Below the pieces are notes generated by a model. The model was given only the letters and a program-made list of their open reading frames with translations, had not been told where the DNA came from and made no database searches. This document shows, in pieces, positions 10,880 to 21,333 of a stretch of 42,194 nt of DNA (position 1 is the first letter of the stretch; the number at the start of each line of letters is the position of its first letter). Source of the DNA: Hypsibius dujardini. Lineage: Eukaryota > Tardigrada > Eutardigrada > Parachela > Hypsibiidae. A program made the translations under genes and the position numbers. The DNA is taken from NCBI GenBank assembly GCA_001579985.1, contig LRSR01001061.1, positions 1 to 42,194 on the forward strand, in the 5' to 3' direction.

Positions 10880-11079
10880 TACTGTATTTCCTGGATAGAT
10901 AGCGACAACGCACGGGTCACGTGACGTAATGGTTGCCCGCTGTACAGGAGAAAGCTGTGTGTACGCCTGTATGGCGTGCGAGATACAGGCAGGGCACGCA
11001 CGCTAACGTCCAGGGGGGGGGGACCAATTTAACGTCACACAGCTCGTGCCCTGTCGCTATCTATCGAGGAAATACAGTA
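10880..11079. mobile_element. foldback MITE with TACTGTATTT ends
   Basis: Left end TACTGTATTTCCTGGATAGA, right end the complement of TACTGTATTTCCTCGATAGA, arms about 45 bp, total 200 bp. The first ten bases are shared with the element at 9841, but the inner arms differ. Confidence 0.85.
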
Positions 11080-11261
11080 ATTCGGCATTCCCGCAGTAGG
11101 ACCACAAAGTCTTCCTGTTTGTTTATCTTTATCCCGCTTCATACTGTTTTCCTGCTTAAATGTCTGCCTATTCATTATTAGATCCATGGCGGTTGTATGA
11201 AATCTGAGCCTCTTTTTTTCTGTTTCGGAATGGACGAATTGCCTCACTGAATCAACGGTCC

Positions 11262-11267
11262 TTTATT
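11262..11267 (-). terminator. polyadenylation signal, CIMIP2-like gene
   Basis: AATAAA on the minus strand, about 130 bp past the stop codon at 11398. Confidence 0.4.
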
Positions 11268-11397
11268 GCCCATTCACTAATTTCGCAGACTGCGCCGTTC
11301 GCTCTAGTCATGCCATGAGACCAACAAAACGTCAAAAATTTTCATTCAATCAGATCTGTCGAAAAGCCTGATCTGACTACATTGGGAAAAGTGTACA

Positions 11398-12252
11398 CTA
11401 AACACGACCACCAAACGGCTTTTGTTCCGCCTCCTGCTCCAGCGTGACAATCCGATAGATGGACCCACCGAGCATGTTATGCGTGCCGGGGAAGAATCCC
11501 GCGAAGCCAGAGATCTTATGGTCGTTGCGGTACTTGCGCATCCGCTCCTTCATCATGGCCGGATCCGGCGGGTGCGCACTCCACGGCTTCACCCCGGAGT
11601 CCTTCATGCGCGTCAGATCCTTGGACGTGACCGGCGGGCAGACTGTCGGTGGGATGTTCCCACCGGTCGGTCCAAAACCTTGTCCTGTCAACCATCACAC
11701 AAAGGTACTGGTAAGTGCATTGCACAAAACGCATTGCACATCGAACAGTGAATGTGTTTGTTCTTGGTCAGGGGAAGTGATTACACATTGGACGAAGTGG
11801 GTGTCGCTTGCTTGTCCCTCTCCTTTGGCGGTAAGACCAAACGACCGTTGATGTTTTAGCATTTTTACATTTCCAGAAACATGTGCGGCGTACTGTTTTA
11901 TTTTGTGCATTTGCTGGCCCTCCGTTTGGTATTAGGTGAAACAGTGTTGCTTACGCAAATACTATTCTCTCCTTCTCCCCTTCCTTTTGTTCATGGTTGG
12001 TTCAACCAATTACGGAAAAAGCGTTTACTGACCGTAGACCATCGGGCCGGAGTGGTAGTAGTTGGACACGTCCGCCGGCAGGCTGTGAGGCGGAAACCCC
12101 GTCTGCGTACGGTTAGGGTCGCTGGCGTTGGATCCGGTGGCAGCGTCCGCGAACTGCACGTACTTGGGCGTGTAGGGCTGCGGTTGTTCGGTGCGAAAGA
12201 CGGGAAAGCCGTCGGGCCCGATGCGGCGTGGTATGCGGGCGGGCTCGTTCAT
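11398..12252 (-). CDS. CIMIP2/FAM166-like protein (probable ciliary microtubule inner protein)
   Basis: Exons 12252-12033 and 11684-11398, 168 aa, joined in phase 1 (MVYG/QGFG). The sequence is rich in Pro, Gly, Asn and Tyr with no membrane segment or signal peptide. The C-terminal segment KISGFAGFFPGTHNMLGG followed by IYRIVT fits the repeated xSGY-AGF-P...G pattern of the CIMIP2 (FAM166, DUF2475) family, whose members line the inside of axonemal doublet microtubules. That is resemblance over about 30 residues only, so the assignment is tentative; a lineage-specific protein is the alternative. A good acceptor (CCCTCCCACAG) lies just upstream of the chosen ATG, implying an upstream non-coding exon. 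An in-frame extension to 12357 exists but is less likely. If correct, expression should be testis or sperm biased. Confidence 0.7.
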
Positions 12253-12667
12253 TTTGTAGGCCTGTGGGAGGGAAGGTTCGCGGGCAGTTGAGCAGCGACC
12301 TCCGCTGTTGTAGGCGCAGTATTGGTTGTTATTGGAGGGAATTGGCATAGATATCACGGTGGTTATGAGTTCTTTTTTGTTAGTACAGTGGGTAATAAGA
12401 CAAAAAAGGTGTCAATTCAAGGAGTATAACGATCGACTAGTACAGATGTTCGTCGACTATTGAAAAAGTGTTATCAGCTGGACATGCGTTTTCAGGGCCG
12501 GACTACGTCAGTTCGTAAGTCATGTTGCTCCTTGGTTACCAGAACGCGTAAACACTGTGCTCGCGATAGGGGTGATTGCTCCCCGGCAATCAGGTAGCCA
12601 GTAGGCAATCTTTATTTCCCGACAAGGCCTGTCCAGCGAAAGTAATCATTCCGTCGAGCAGGAAAAC

Positions 12668-12965
12668 AGATACGCAGACAAATAGACAGACAGACACACA
12701 GACGGACAGATAATTGGACAGGCAGATAGACAGACAGAGAGATATTAGTCAGATAAACAGATTGACTGAGAGACAGACAGACAGACAGACATGCAGACAA
12801 ACAGACAGACAGACAGACATGCAGACATGCAGACAGACAGACAGACAAACAGACAGACATGCAGACATGCAGACAGACAGACAGACAAACAGACAGACAT
12901 GCAGACATGCAGACAGACAGACAGACAGACAGACAGATAAACAGACATGCAGACAGACAGATAGG

Positions 12966-12996
<31 letters not shown>
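12668..12996. repeat. (ACAG)n / ACATGC simple repeat
   Basis: About 330 bp of imperfect ACAG tetranucleotides interspersed with GACATGCA units, which recur in a higher-order pattern (CAGACATGCAGACATGCAGA appears several times). It lies between the CIMIP2-like and GPI-type genes. Confidence 0.9.
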
Positions 12997-13357
12997 GTAG
13001 GCCTACAAATCCGCGCGTAGGCTGCTAACCGGGCCTACCCTCTATTATAAAATGGAAAAGGTTGGCGTTTGCAATCCGGTGTCTTTGGCCCACCGTTCGT
13101 TACGGTGCTGCTTTGGTTCACTTTTCCTCTTATTCAATGTTGCCAAAAATTCGAACACCCTTCAAAAGGGAACTTGTGTAAACGGTGATGTAGCAATAAA
13201 GATACAAAAGTCAACACTGTTGTACTGTACAGGTTGTAGAGTACTATTGACTTTCTAACATATTCAAAAGCATTTCCTGGCCTAGAAAATAAATCAACAC
13301 TACTCGAAAAAATACAGTGATAATTGCCGATATTAGCAGAAACAGACAGAATTGTAT

Positions 13358-15172
13358 TTAAATCAAGTAGGAGATAAGAGCTGCCAGTGCCAACATAAGA
13401 GCCATGGATGATGACAGCACTGAACCGCTGCCTCGAATCACCTGGTTGTTTCCGCTGATCGGTACTACGACCGCAGGTTGATTATTAGTGTCCACGGTCC
13501 GGATGACCGCCGGCGCGACGACGGATCCTCCAGTTCCAGTGTTGGTTGTCTTGACGCAGTTAGAGCCGTTGGCGTCGGATGTGCATGAGACGGAGACCGA
13601 CGAGCCGGATGGCGCGTTGGCAATGTTAGTTTGCACGTTTGCCAGACCGGCATTGATTCGGTCCTTGGCGTCGTTGATCTGACGGTTGACCTGGACAAAT
13701 ACAAAAGTTGAAAACATGGTGGCCGCCGCGAAAAAGTAAATTAAGCCGCTCAGTTGGTTCTGGCGGGCGATAATAAATAACGTATGAAAGCGCACCCGGA
13801 AACCGGGTACTGTAGTGTCCCGATCATTTGGTGCTGCGTTATAGATCCACCGTATATTATGACTGCAGTGAAGAGCACAGTGTGTGCAGTCATAATGTAC
13901 GGGTGGGTCTAAAAAGTAGCATCAAATGATCGCGACAGTACAGTATATTCTTTACTCTTTAATTTCGTACAAGTTATGATTGGAATATGCCAGGTACATA
14001 AGGCTCCTTGTACTGGGCAACAAAAAAACCGATCTCATGGCCAAAACACAGACTGCAACTGCATGGGATCATATAATCACTTTGTTTGCAGGCTGAATTT
14101 TCCTGGTTAACAACATTTTACCGAAAGCACGCTGCATCAGTTTGTATTCGTCTACTAATTTTTCCATTCAACTCATATACGGAGTAACAGCACTCAGCTG
14201 TTTCCTATCATGCTACTACGTATCCCAGGAAGCATCACGCATAGGAGAAAATATTGTGCCTTACAAAAAAATTTTTTTGAGTTCCTACATGGTATGTAAG
14301 AAATCTATAAACCGTAATATATATATATATATATATAAACCGTAATTTATATAAATTAATAAGACCCGATAAAAACGTACATTTTGGTAAGGTCTGGTGA
14401 ATATTGTCGGATCTGATGGAAAATATAAGCTATTATCTGCTTTGCACACGTGGCAAAAACCTCAAGCCGACCGAATTTAAGCCAACTTTTTACCGGCGTC
14501 CAGCAAAATGGGGTGGTCGGAGTTTGAGCCAATGCGTGCAGCTGTTTCTCACATCGTTTGATTCATTGATTTAACACCAGATTCCCAAAATAGTTTTAAG
14601 TCAATCAATCAATCGACTTAGCAAAGACTGCGTGGTCAGCTGTAGTAAAAAACAGCTGCACGCGTTGGCCAAAATGGCTCAAAATCCGACCACCCCATTT
14701 TGCTGGGTACCGATAAAAAGTTGGCTCTAATTCAGTTGGCCTGAGCTTTTTGCCACGTGTTTATAAGCCGGTACAAAATGCTTTGCAAAATGACTGCTAC
14801 TAGCCACGCATAATGGAAGCCACACAAATACAGAGGGTCCGTCTGTATGTGTCCCAGCAAGAAAATGTAAGGAGAATTGGTGGGTCTTACGTCTGTTCTT
14901 ATTTTGTAAAATTCATAATCACCAGGGGATAAACAGTACATGCATGCTATGCCCTAACATAATTCTTAACAAATTGACCTGTAAAATTAACTGACTAAAT
15001 AACGATTACTTATCGAATGTGGCCTGACTAAAAACGATTTACTCATTTAACATAATTCTTTTCAATTAAAATATTGAGTTGTACTCACCTCGGCCGCTAC
15101 ATCGGCTTCCACGAACAGCACGGACAAGGTCAGCAGGAAAACACTGCAAATGACCATCATGTTGGGATTCAT
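13358..15172 (-). CDS. small secreted, probably GPI-anchored protein, family unknown
   Basis: Exons 15172-15089 and 13690-13358, 138 aa, phase 0. Exon 1 encodes a clean signal peptide (MVICSVFLLTLSVLFVEA). The mature part begins with a polar, probably helical segment (VNRQINDAKDRINAGL), then a small Cys pair (CTSDANGSNC), a Thr/Gly/Val-rich stretch, and a C-terminal hydrophobic tail (MALMLALAALISYLI) after GSGSVLSSS. Signal peptide plus terminal hydrophobic tail with small residues before it is the standard layout of a GPI-anchored precursor; a type I tail-anchored form is the alternative. I do not recognise the family, and the low-complexity make-up suggests a lineage-restricted protein. The 1.4-kb intron carries two foldback elements. 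Confidence 0.75.
13808..13945. mobile_element. foldback MITE, TACTGTA ends
   Basis: 138 bp with imperfect arms of about 58 bp: TACTGTAGTGTCCCGATCAT on the left, complement of TACTGTACTGTCGCGATCAT on the right. The arms meet at TTATGACTGCA. Inside the intron of the GPI-type gene. Confidence 0.85.
14443..14764. mobile_element. long relative of foldback family C
   Basis: Arms of about 120 bp start CACACGTGGCAAAAACCTCA and end with the complement of AAACACGTGGCAAAAAGCTC. They continue through AAATGGGGTGGTCGGA and GTGCAGCTGTTT on both sides; total about 320 bp. The tips match family C but the interior is different and longer. Confidence 0.85.
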
Positions 15173-16115
15173 TTTACAGCAGTTCTGACGTGAACAGAGT
15201 AATCGAAAGATGGTTCCAGAAAGTTTCTAAACAAAAGAAATAAAAGGGTAAGTTTTAAACGTCCCTTGATCGTTGTTGCGGATAAGCGAGGTAATAATAA
15301 TGTGACACGCTTGTCCAGTGTAAAATTTATCTGCATAAATCTCACACAAATCTCACATCTGTCCGAAATAGCGCGACACAGCAAATCTTCAAATTATACT
15401 TGGCAACTGAATTAGGACTTCAGGACCGACTCGTGTGAGGAACTGATTGAGTGTGGTGAGAGGAGATCTAGGTCGACTACCGGTATATGCTAAGTAGGTC
15501 TGCATAATATCCTCTTGTTGGCTTACCGTCGATCGTGATGGCAGGATGCGCAGTTAGGTCTCTCAGTTTGTGTGAAGAGGAAGTTCCCGCTCGGTCTCTA
15601 TATTGGTACCCGGAAAAAAATCAATAATAACAACAATGACGCCTTCTGCGCAGTAGCTCTAGGCCGAATTGTTTGAGTCGTAAACGACTGGAAGGCGCTC
15701 ACTCGGGCATAAATTAATTTTTATTCATACAACGGAAGAAAACCGGTCCGCGAGTACACCGGTAATCGAGAAGGGAACCTTCTCTGGTCGCGTCGCGCTT
15801 TACGTAAACAACAACACATCATTGAACACAACTTGCCGCGTAATCACGCCTTTGTCCCCGCTGACAAGCGTCAAAACCAAAAGACCATCTCCTGCACGGT
15901 TTCGTGTGATAAAAAAGGGCCCACAGTCTAGTAGTTCATAATTAAGCGTTACGTGTGTTCGTCATCGGATCACTTGTTCCGGTTGGAATATACGTGAACA
16001 CGTCACCGGACAGTTTGGTCGGTGTTAGCAATCAACGGAGAGATTACGAGGACCACCGCCCAATTACGAAGATGTGTCATAAAGAACAGTTTTCTAGAAG
16101 TCTCCCACCTCTCCA
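15173..16115. other. intergenic, no gene recognised
   Basis: Upstream of the GPI-type gene, presumably including its promoter. No supported coding sequence. Confidence 0.4.
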
Positions 16116-16418
16116 TACACACATGGCGGGTGGCAGACTTTAAGCCAAAAAGGGTGGTCCGAGTTCAAGCCGAATTAAGTCACCGCGCGCACTCGCTCTT
16201 GACCACAGCTGACCATGCAGGCTTTACTCAATTGATCGGTTGATTGAACTTGTTTATTTTGGCGGAATTTAGAGCAGCTTGCTCAATTTTTCAGCTGGGC
16301 TGGGCAATAAATCAAAGATTCAGGAGAAAGCAAGGGCAAGCTCTAGCCAAGAGTGGCTCAAACTCAGACCACCCTGATGGCTTGAACTCTGCCACCCAAA
16401 ATTGTGGCCATGTGTGTA
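16116..16418. mobile_element. long relative of foldback family C (second type)
   Basis: Ends TACACACATGGC and GCCATGTGTGTA, 303 bp. The arms carry GGTGGCAGACTT or GGTGGCAGAGTT, then GGGTGGTC and GAGTTCAAGCC or GAGTTTGAGCC. It shares GTGGCA and GGTGGTC...GAGTT blocks with the element at 14443. Confidence 0.8.
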
Positions 16419-16709
16419 GCATTCACGAAAAACGTGTTCTCAGCTAGCGAACGACTATTCGAAGGGTTACGCTTGAGGAATCAACTGACAAAACTTGCTG
16501 TCATGGTCTAACGACTTGCAGAGCAGACCTTGCAAACTAGCCGAACAAGCTGACGACTTCAACTACAAAGACGATATACAGTACGAGTAATGAAGCTACA
16601 GAATGCTTTCAGTATGAGTTTCCTGTAAATTCTCCGTGCCACGAATCTATGAGATGCACATACAGGGTTCACTTAAAGGTCCCTTAATGCAATAATTCAC
16701 GTGAGTAGC

Positions 16710-16938
16710 GAGAGAGAACCCTCCCAGTGCGAATAAGACCGCTGTACAGGCATAAAAAAGCGCTGTGAGCAAAGCCTGCACAGCGCCTTTTTGGCCACTT
16801 TCGCTCTACAGAACCAGAATCCAGTTCTTCTGTAGTACGCAAGCGTTCTCAAAGGCCTTTTGGTAAAGTGAGAAAAGCGCCGTATCCAAACAATTATAGG
16901 TCTTTGGGTATTTATTCGCACTGGGATACGAGAGAGCC
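16710..16938. mobile_element. old imperfect foldback element
   Basis: Inverted CGAGAGAG...CCCAGTGCGAATAA on the left mirrored by TTATTCGCACTGGG...CGAGAGAG on the right. Diverged internal complementarity (AAAAGCGC, CTACAGAA/TTCTGTAG) runs towards the centre. It looks like a decayed MITE. Confidence 0.55.
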
Positions 16939-17048
16939 GGTACGGTCCATTAGAACCAGGAAGGGTGTTGCGGAGCGACAAAGATGGCGAGAAACGAAAA
17001 CCGCGAGATTAAATAAAAGGAGTACGAGAGCTTAGTTCCCACGCTCGC

Positions 17049-18446
17049 ATGCGAAGCTTATTTAGCTTGGGAAAAAATGTAATACGAAAGCCAGTCGGAA
17101 ACGGTTTATTTTACTTATTCTCTACCAAAAAATCAATCGCTGAATCCCAATCCCTGCCGGGGAAAAATATGGAGAATATCCAGAAAGCGTGCCGCAATAT
17201 GAAATACTTATTTGACCCAACAATAATCGATCCTGTCCAAATCAAAGTACGCGAGGTAACCAGTAGCGACCCATGGGGACCTACGGCGTCGGACATGTCA
17301 GAATTAGCGAATTTGTCGTATACAAAGTCTCCTGTCATTGTGCCGGATCTGTTTCTTCGTTTGGACGACGGGAATTGGCGCGTGGTGTACAAAACCTTGG
17401 TGGTGTTGGACTACATCATCAAGTATGGTTCAGAAACGGTATTGGTCGACTGTACCCGGAATTTGGCTCGACTTCATGAACTGCAAAGCTGCCGGTAAGA
17501 TTTCACGTGACTGTGTCTGTGTCTGTGTCTGTGTCTGTGTCTGTGTCTGTGTCTGTGTCTGTGTCTGTGTCTGTGTCTGTGTTGTGTCTGCGTTTGTGTC
17601 TGTGTTTGTGTCTGTGTTTGTGTCTGTGTCTGTTTCTATCTGTGTCTCCTTCATTCCTATCTAAATTTGAGAATATTACAATGACGTTAACGTTATAGTG
17701 CAATTGAAGACGGACAAGACCACGGCCTAAATATTCGAGAAAAGTCCCGGCAGATCGTCGCGCTTCTCACTGATCCCGTTCGCCTCAAACTCGAACGGGC
17801 CAAAGCTCGTCGTATCCACCAACGCGTTTCCTATCGGAATTCCGAATTTCGGCAGTTCTTCAACGGCGCCTCTCCTCCCCTGTCGATCAACGAACGGGAC
17901 ATTCACATTGACGATGAAGAGGACATCATGTGTCGCCCAAACAACGCTGAAGAAGAAGCCATCCAGCTGGAATTGGCCTTGGCTGCTAGTAAGAACGAAA
18001 CCGAACGTTCCCGTTCTCGTATTCCCAGTTACGAAAACCGACCACATGTGGCGCGACGATTGGTCATTCCGGATCCCACCCCGCCGGCCACTCCGGTTGC
18101 AGTTAAAGCCACTGACTTGATTGATTTGTCTGAGTGGTCTGTCATTTCATTAGCCGATCCTACGCCGCCCGCACGGTCTAATATCAAGACCGAATCCTGT
18201 TTCTCCGGCATTAATGAACCTCAATTATCAGCAACGAACCCGTTTGCGGGTGACGTTCTTAAAGCACAAGCGCTCGACCTTGAAATACTCAGTAAATGGT
18301 TCACGCCTTGGCTAGAATTGCAGGAACCGTTTATACCGTTTTATATCTGCGAAGGCGGTTCTCTTGAATTGAGCGAAAAATTAAGCAACCAGCAATTCTC
18401 ATTCTCTTCATCTGGAGGAACACGCCCTCATCAAAGGTCTAAATAA
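17049..18446 (+). CDS. epsin-like endocytic adaptor (ENTH domain)
   Basis: Exons 17049-17494 and 17699-18446, 397 aa. ENTH domain about residues 41-180: MENIQKACRNMKYLF, QIKVREVTSSDPWGP, NWRVVYKTLVVLDYIIKYGS, DGQDHGLNIREKSRQIVALL. One ubiquitin-interacting motif at 233-249 (EEEAIQLELALAASKNE) is almost the epsin consensus. A clathrin-box-like DLIDL lies near 288-292 and a single NPF (329-331) for EH-domain proteins. Epsins bind PI(4,5)P2 and ubiquitinated cargo at clathrin-coated pits. This protein is shorter than vertebrate epsins, with one UIM and one NPF. The ATG at 17169 would start closer to the ENTH domain; I chose 17049 because a TATA-like AAATAAAAGG lies 35 bp upstream. The stop codon overlaps AATAAA. 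The intron carries a TGTGTC repeat. Confidence 0.9.
17511..17640. repeat. (TGTGTC)n hexamer repeat in epsin intron
   Basis: Perfect TGTGTC/GTCTGT units, then imperfect ones, filling most of the 204-bp epsin intron. Confidence 0.9.
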
Positions 18447-18447
18447 A
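18442..18447 (+). terminator. polyadenylation signal overlapping the epsin stop codon
   Basis: AATAAA includes the TAA stop of epsin. The convergent gene ends only 130 bp away, so a very short 3' UTR is plausible. Confidence 0.4.
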
Positions 18448-18576
18448 CTACCGAAGGCTAGCTAGGCATTTGGCGGAGAGGCCAAAATGAGGAAGCAGTA
18501 GAGTGAGCGTACCTTCAATATGTTTTCAGCCCATTTTTCCTATCGTTCTGCAAGATGAAACAAGCCAGGGTAGGTG

Positions 18577-20183
18577 TTACTTATGCTTCGAATCACGAGT
18601 ACACTGTTTTACAGCTTGAACTTTTGTTCCCGAACCTTCGTGAGCTATGCGGACGTTTTCGTCTTGAACGTGCTTGATGCATTTATAGACAGCCAACAGT
18701 AGACACAACTGGGAAAAATGAGCGTGGCGTCAAAACGATCTGACGAAATAGGCTTAAAAGCCATAAGAACCGTAAGCCGAGAACCAATACCTTGATGACC
18801 AGGCGGCGGATGCGTCCGGTGACAACAACGGCCTTTTGCTTCCACTGCAGTTCCTCGAAAGAGTCCCCCTCAATCCCGCCGGAACCAGCCTTTCAAAAGG
18901 GGCATATTACTAGTTGTTTTATAAATGTTAGAAAGCTCATCGGACAAGCAATCATACCAGTACCAGTATGTCCTCCTTTGCGGTAAGCCCCTTGAGATCA
19001 AGACCGACGGGACCCATCACCGAAAGAATGAAATCGGTCGCTTGGCTCAAGAAGAATGGCACTAAACATCCGGGCGAGTCCTGCATTATGGATAAAACAA
19101 TGGGTAAATTTAATTTTTAAGGTGAGACACCGTCTGACTATAAGCACACAGGAGCAAGAACAGATCCGACACAGACACAGACACCGACATACACACAGGC
19201 ACAGACACAGGCAAAGACACAGACACAGAAACAGACACAGACACAGACACAGACACAGACACAGACACAGACACAGACACAGACACAGACACAGACACAG
19301 ACACAAACCCCTAGACAGTGACACAGGCACGGGCTATCTGAAGCTGTTGACTGACCTTGGATATGCCGAGAATAGCCAGCATGGCTACGAATGCGTTCAA
19401 AGCACAGCAGACCAAGGCCAAGCTGAGCTCATTGACTGAGGGTACTCCAGCAGCGGATGACGGTCGGGTGATGTACAGATTGGTGATGTATATCTGAGCT
19501 CTAATGGGAATCTTGGTAAAAGACACAGGACCGGACGGTGTCTTTTTCACTTCTTGGCTGCGTGTTCTGTTCGGGATGAGAAATTGCACGTACACCATAT
19601 TACCAACGGTGACGTTAGGCTTCATTGCCGCAGCCAAAGCGTCACGACAGACAGACAAGTGTACCAGCAGTGACATCCCCAGGACGTGGACCACCTATTT
19701 AGAAAGTTTAAAACAGTCAGAAGTAATTCTTTAGTTTTGGAATCTTCGATGGATCTCGACTTTGACGGTTGATCTTGCGTTTTTACGATGGATGTTTGCA
19801 CCTGAATTTCAGTTTGTTTGTGCGGCCTGATACAACGACTGGTATAGAATTCCCATCTCATCGTTGCCTTACCCTTACTTGTACGTATGTTCCCGGTTCT
19901 ACTGTTATTATAGGTTTAAAGCAACACACTGTATACATAGATGTACATACAAGACATACTACACAAATGGCAAAAACCTTGCGCTGACCGAGTTAAGCAC
20001 TTTGCCTCCACAGCTGTATACAACAGCCATGCAACGAGTGTAATGGCTTAACTTGGTTAGCGCAAGGTTTTTGCCACGTGTGAAGACAAGACTTACTAGA
20101 TATCCGATGGCCAAAGCGAGCGTAACATAACGGACATTGATGCAGCCGAAGCAATGCGAATTCGGCGTAAGGATATCCCGCAT
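18577..20183 (-). CDS. LAPTM-like multi-spanning membrane protein
   Basis: Exons 20183-20097, 19694-19356, 19080-18958, 18889-18791, 18708-18577; 259 aa, all phase 0. The N-terminus HCFGCINVRYVTLALAIGYL recalls the cytosolic CC-C-HVRTGT entry to TM1 of LAPTM4. A lumenal loop of about 65 residues has NVT and NRT sequons. TM2 is LSLALVCCALNAFVAMLAIL. TM3 (CLVPFFLSQATDFILSVMGP) matches the PFF-Q-FDF pattern of LAPTM TM3. The fourth segment is weak (LCLLLAVYKCI) and preceded by a basic RIRRLVIK stretch. LAPTMs are late-endosome/lysosome proteins that bind Nedd4 ligases by PY motifs; no PY motif is visible here. Family assignment is by pattern, so another tetraspan family is possible. The exon 3 donor could be 6 bp earlier (exon end 18964). 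Confidence 0.72.
19166..19307. repeat. (ACAGAC)n hexamer repeat in LAPTM-like intron
   Basis: Long ACAGAC tract, the same hexamer as in the epsin intron once strand is considered. It lies in the intron between exons 19356 and 19080. Confidence 0.9.
19961..20082. mobile_element. foldback MITE family C, copy 2 (LAPTM-like intron 1)
   Basis: Arms AATGGCAAAAACCTTGCGCT and the complement of CACGTGGCAAAAACCTTGCG. The left tip has lost its CACGTG. Its right edge lies 14 bp from the first exon's donor. Confidence 0.85.
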
Positions 20184-20316
20184 GATGGTAACCGGGCGCT
20201 CCTTCGGTGTAGGTAGAAAGTACCACAGCTAAAATGTCGTAAAACGTGTCCACTATTTTGTTACGGTGATCCGGTGGGCTCTGTGAAGAACCGGCCAATA
20301 GCCAGTCGAGACCAGT

Positions 20317-20805
20317 TACTGTACTGCTACCATTTTAAGGATGGGTTTAGCCCCGCCCACCTCTGATAGACTGTACCGTATTCCCCCGATCTCAAGGGAC
20401 AGTTAAGCCCCACCCCCTCCAGTCATCGGTTGACTGTTCAATCGAATTCACTGTGTCGTGATTGGTTGAAATTTAAGCGCAACTTGGCAGCGATTGATTG
20501 ATTGATTATGCGGGGTTTCTTGACGCACTCATGGAATTAGTTGATTGATTGATTGTAGCTAAACAATAACAAACGGTGATGAACAGATGAGATCCGGGGT
20601 GGATCAAATTAACTGGTAGGGCAAAAATGTGTCCCTTGAGATCGGGGGAATACGGTACGTGACGTCACGGATTCACTTCCGTTCATCAACGGCCGGACTG
20701 CAGTCTGCAAAAAGCGCAGTGAAACCAGCGAACACAAGTTGGACCGGGGGTCGGTAATTTACTTGTAGGGCAAAAACCCACCCTTAAAATCGTGGCAGTA
20801 CAGTA
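20317..20805. mobile_element. outer foldback MITE (TACTGTACTGC ends), interrupted
   Basis: The left arm TACTGTACTGCTACCATTTT pairs with a right arm whose complement starts TACTGTACTGCCACGATTTT and continues into AAGGGTGGGTTT. A second element (20374-20657) is inserted in the left part. Confidence 0.8.
20374..20657. mobile_element. inner foldback MITE nested in 20317-20805
   Basis: Ends TACCGTATTCCCCCGATCTC and its exact complement; arms continue AAGGGACA. The loop contains GATT-rich sequence. It is younger than the element it interrupts. Confidence 0.85.
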
Positions 20806-21333
20806 CTAAGCAAACAATAAGCATTTACGGGCTGAGTATGTTACACACAAGCTATAGACCCAAAATGAAGTAATCTGTACGCAATTCTGGACGCATGCAT
20901 GATGCGGTACAGTAAGAGCGACGTACAATACACGAGCAACTGTCAGTTGAAATAGAATGTCGGTCGATAACAAAACTTAAGAGCATAAGAGCGCCACCTA
21001 TCGTCGTCGATGAAATCAGTCAGCTAGACGACCAATCAGCGTGACAATTAGGTCAAAAAGAGGCGGAGCCTAATAGCCACAGGCCAGAATTTACGATTTC
21101 CGTCTGATTAGTCAGTCTGCCTTTTCTCATCCACATTTCTTTTTCTTTTTCTTCTGCTGCCGCACACGCAGTTTTAACTTTCCCGTTTATTGTTTTGTTC
21201 TCTAACGCACGTGTTCGCGGTTTTTATTTCGCTTGCTGCATCGCTTTCTGTTTATGTTTTGTTTGATTATTTGATTGTCTGTTATTGTTGATATTTTTTA
21301 ACGAGGTTTTGACAGTTGTGGCCTTGAGGGAAA

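Noticed and set aside
12612-13028. Long open frames of CLSVCLSV / RQTDRQTD type on both strands
   Set aside because: Translation of an ACAG simple repeat; same explanation for 4265-4482, 17430-17700, 19056-19330 and 31526-32008.
16697-16981. 94-residue minus-strand frame
   Set aside because: Coincides with the old inverted repeat at 16710-16938.
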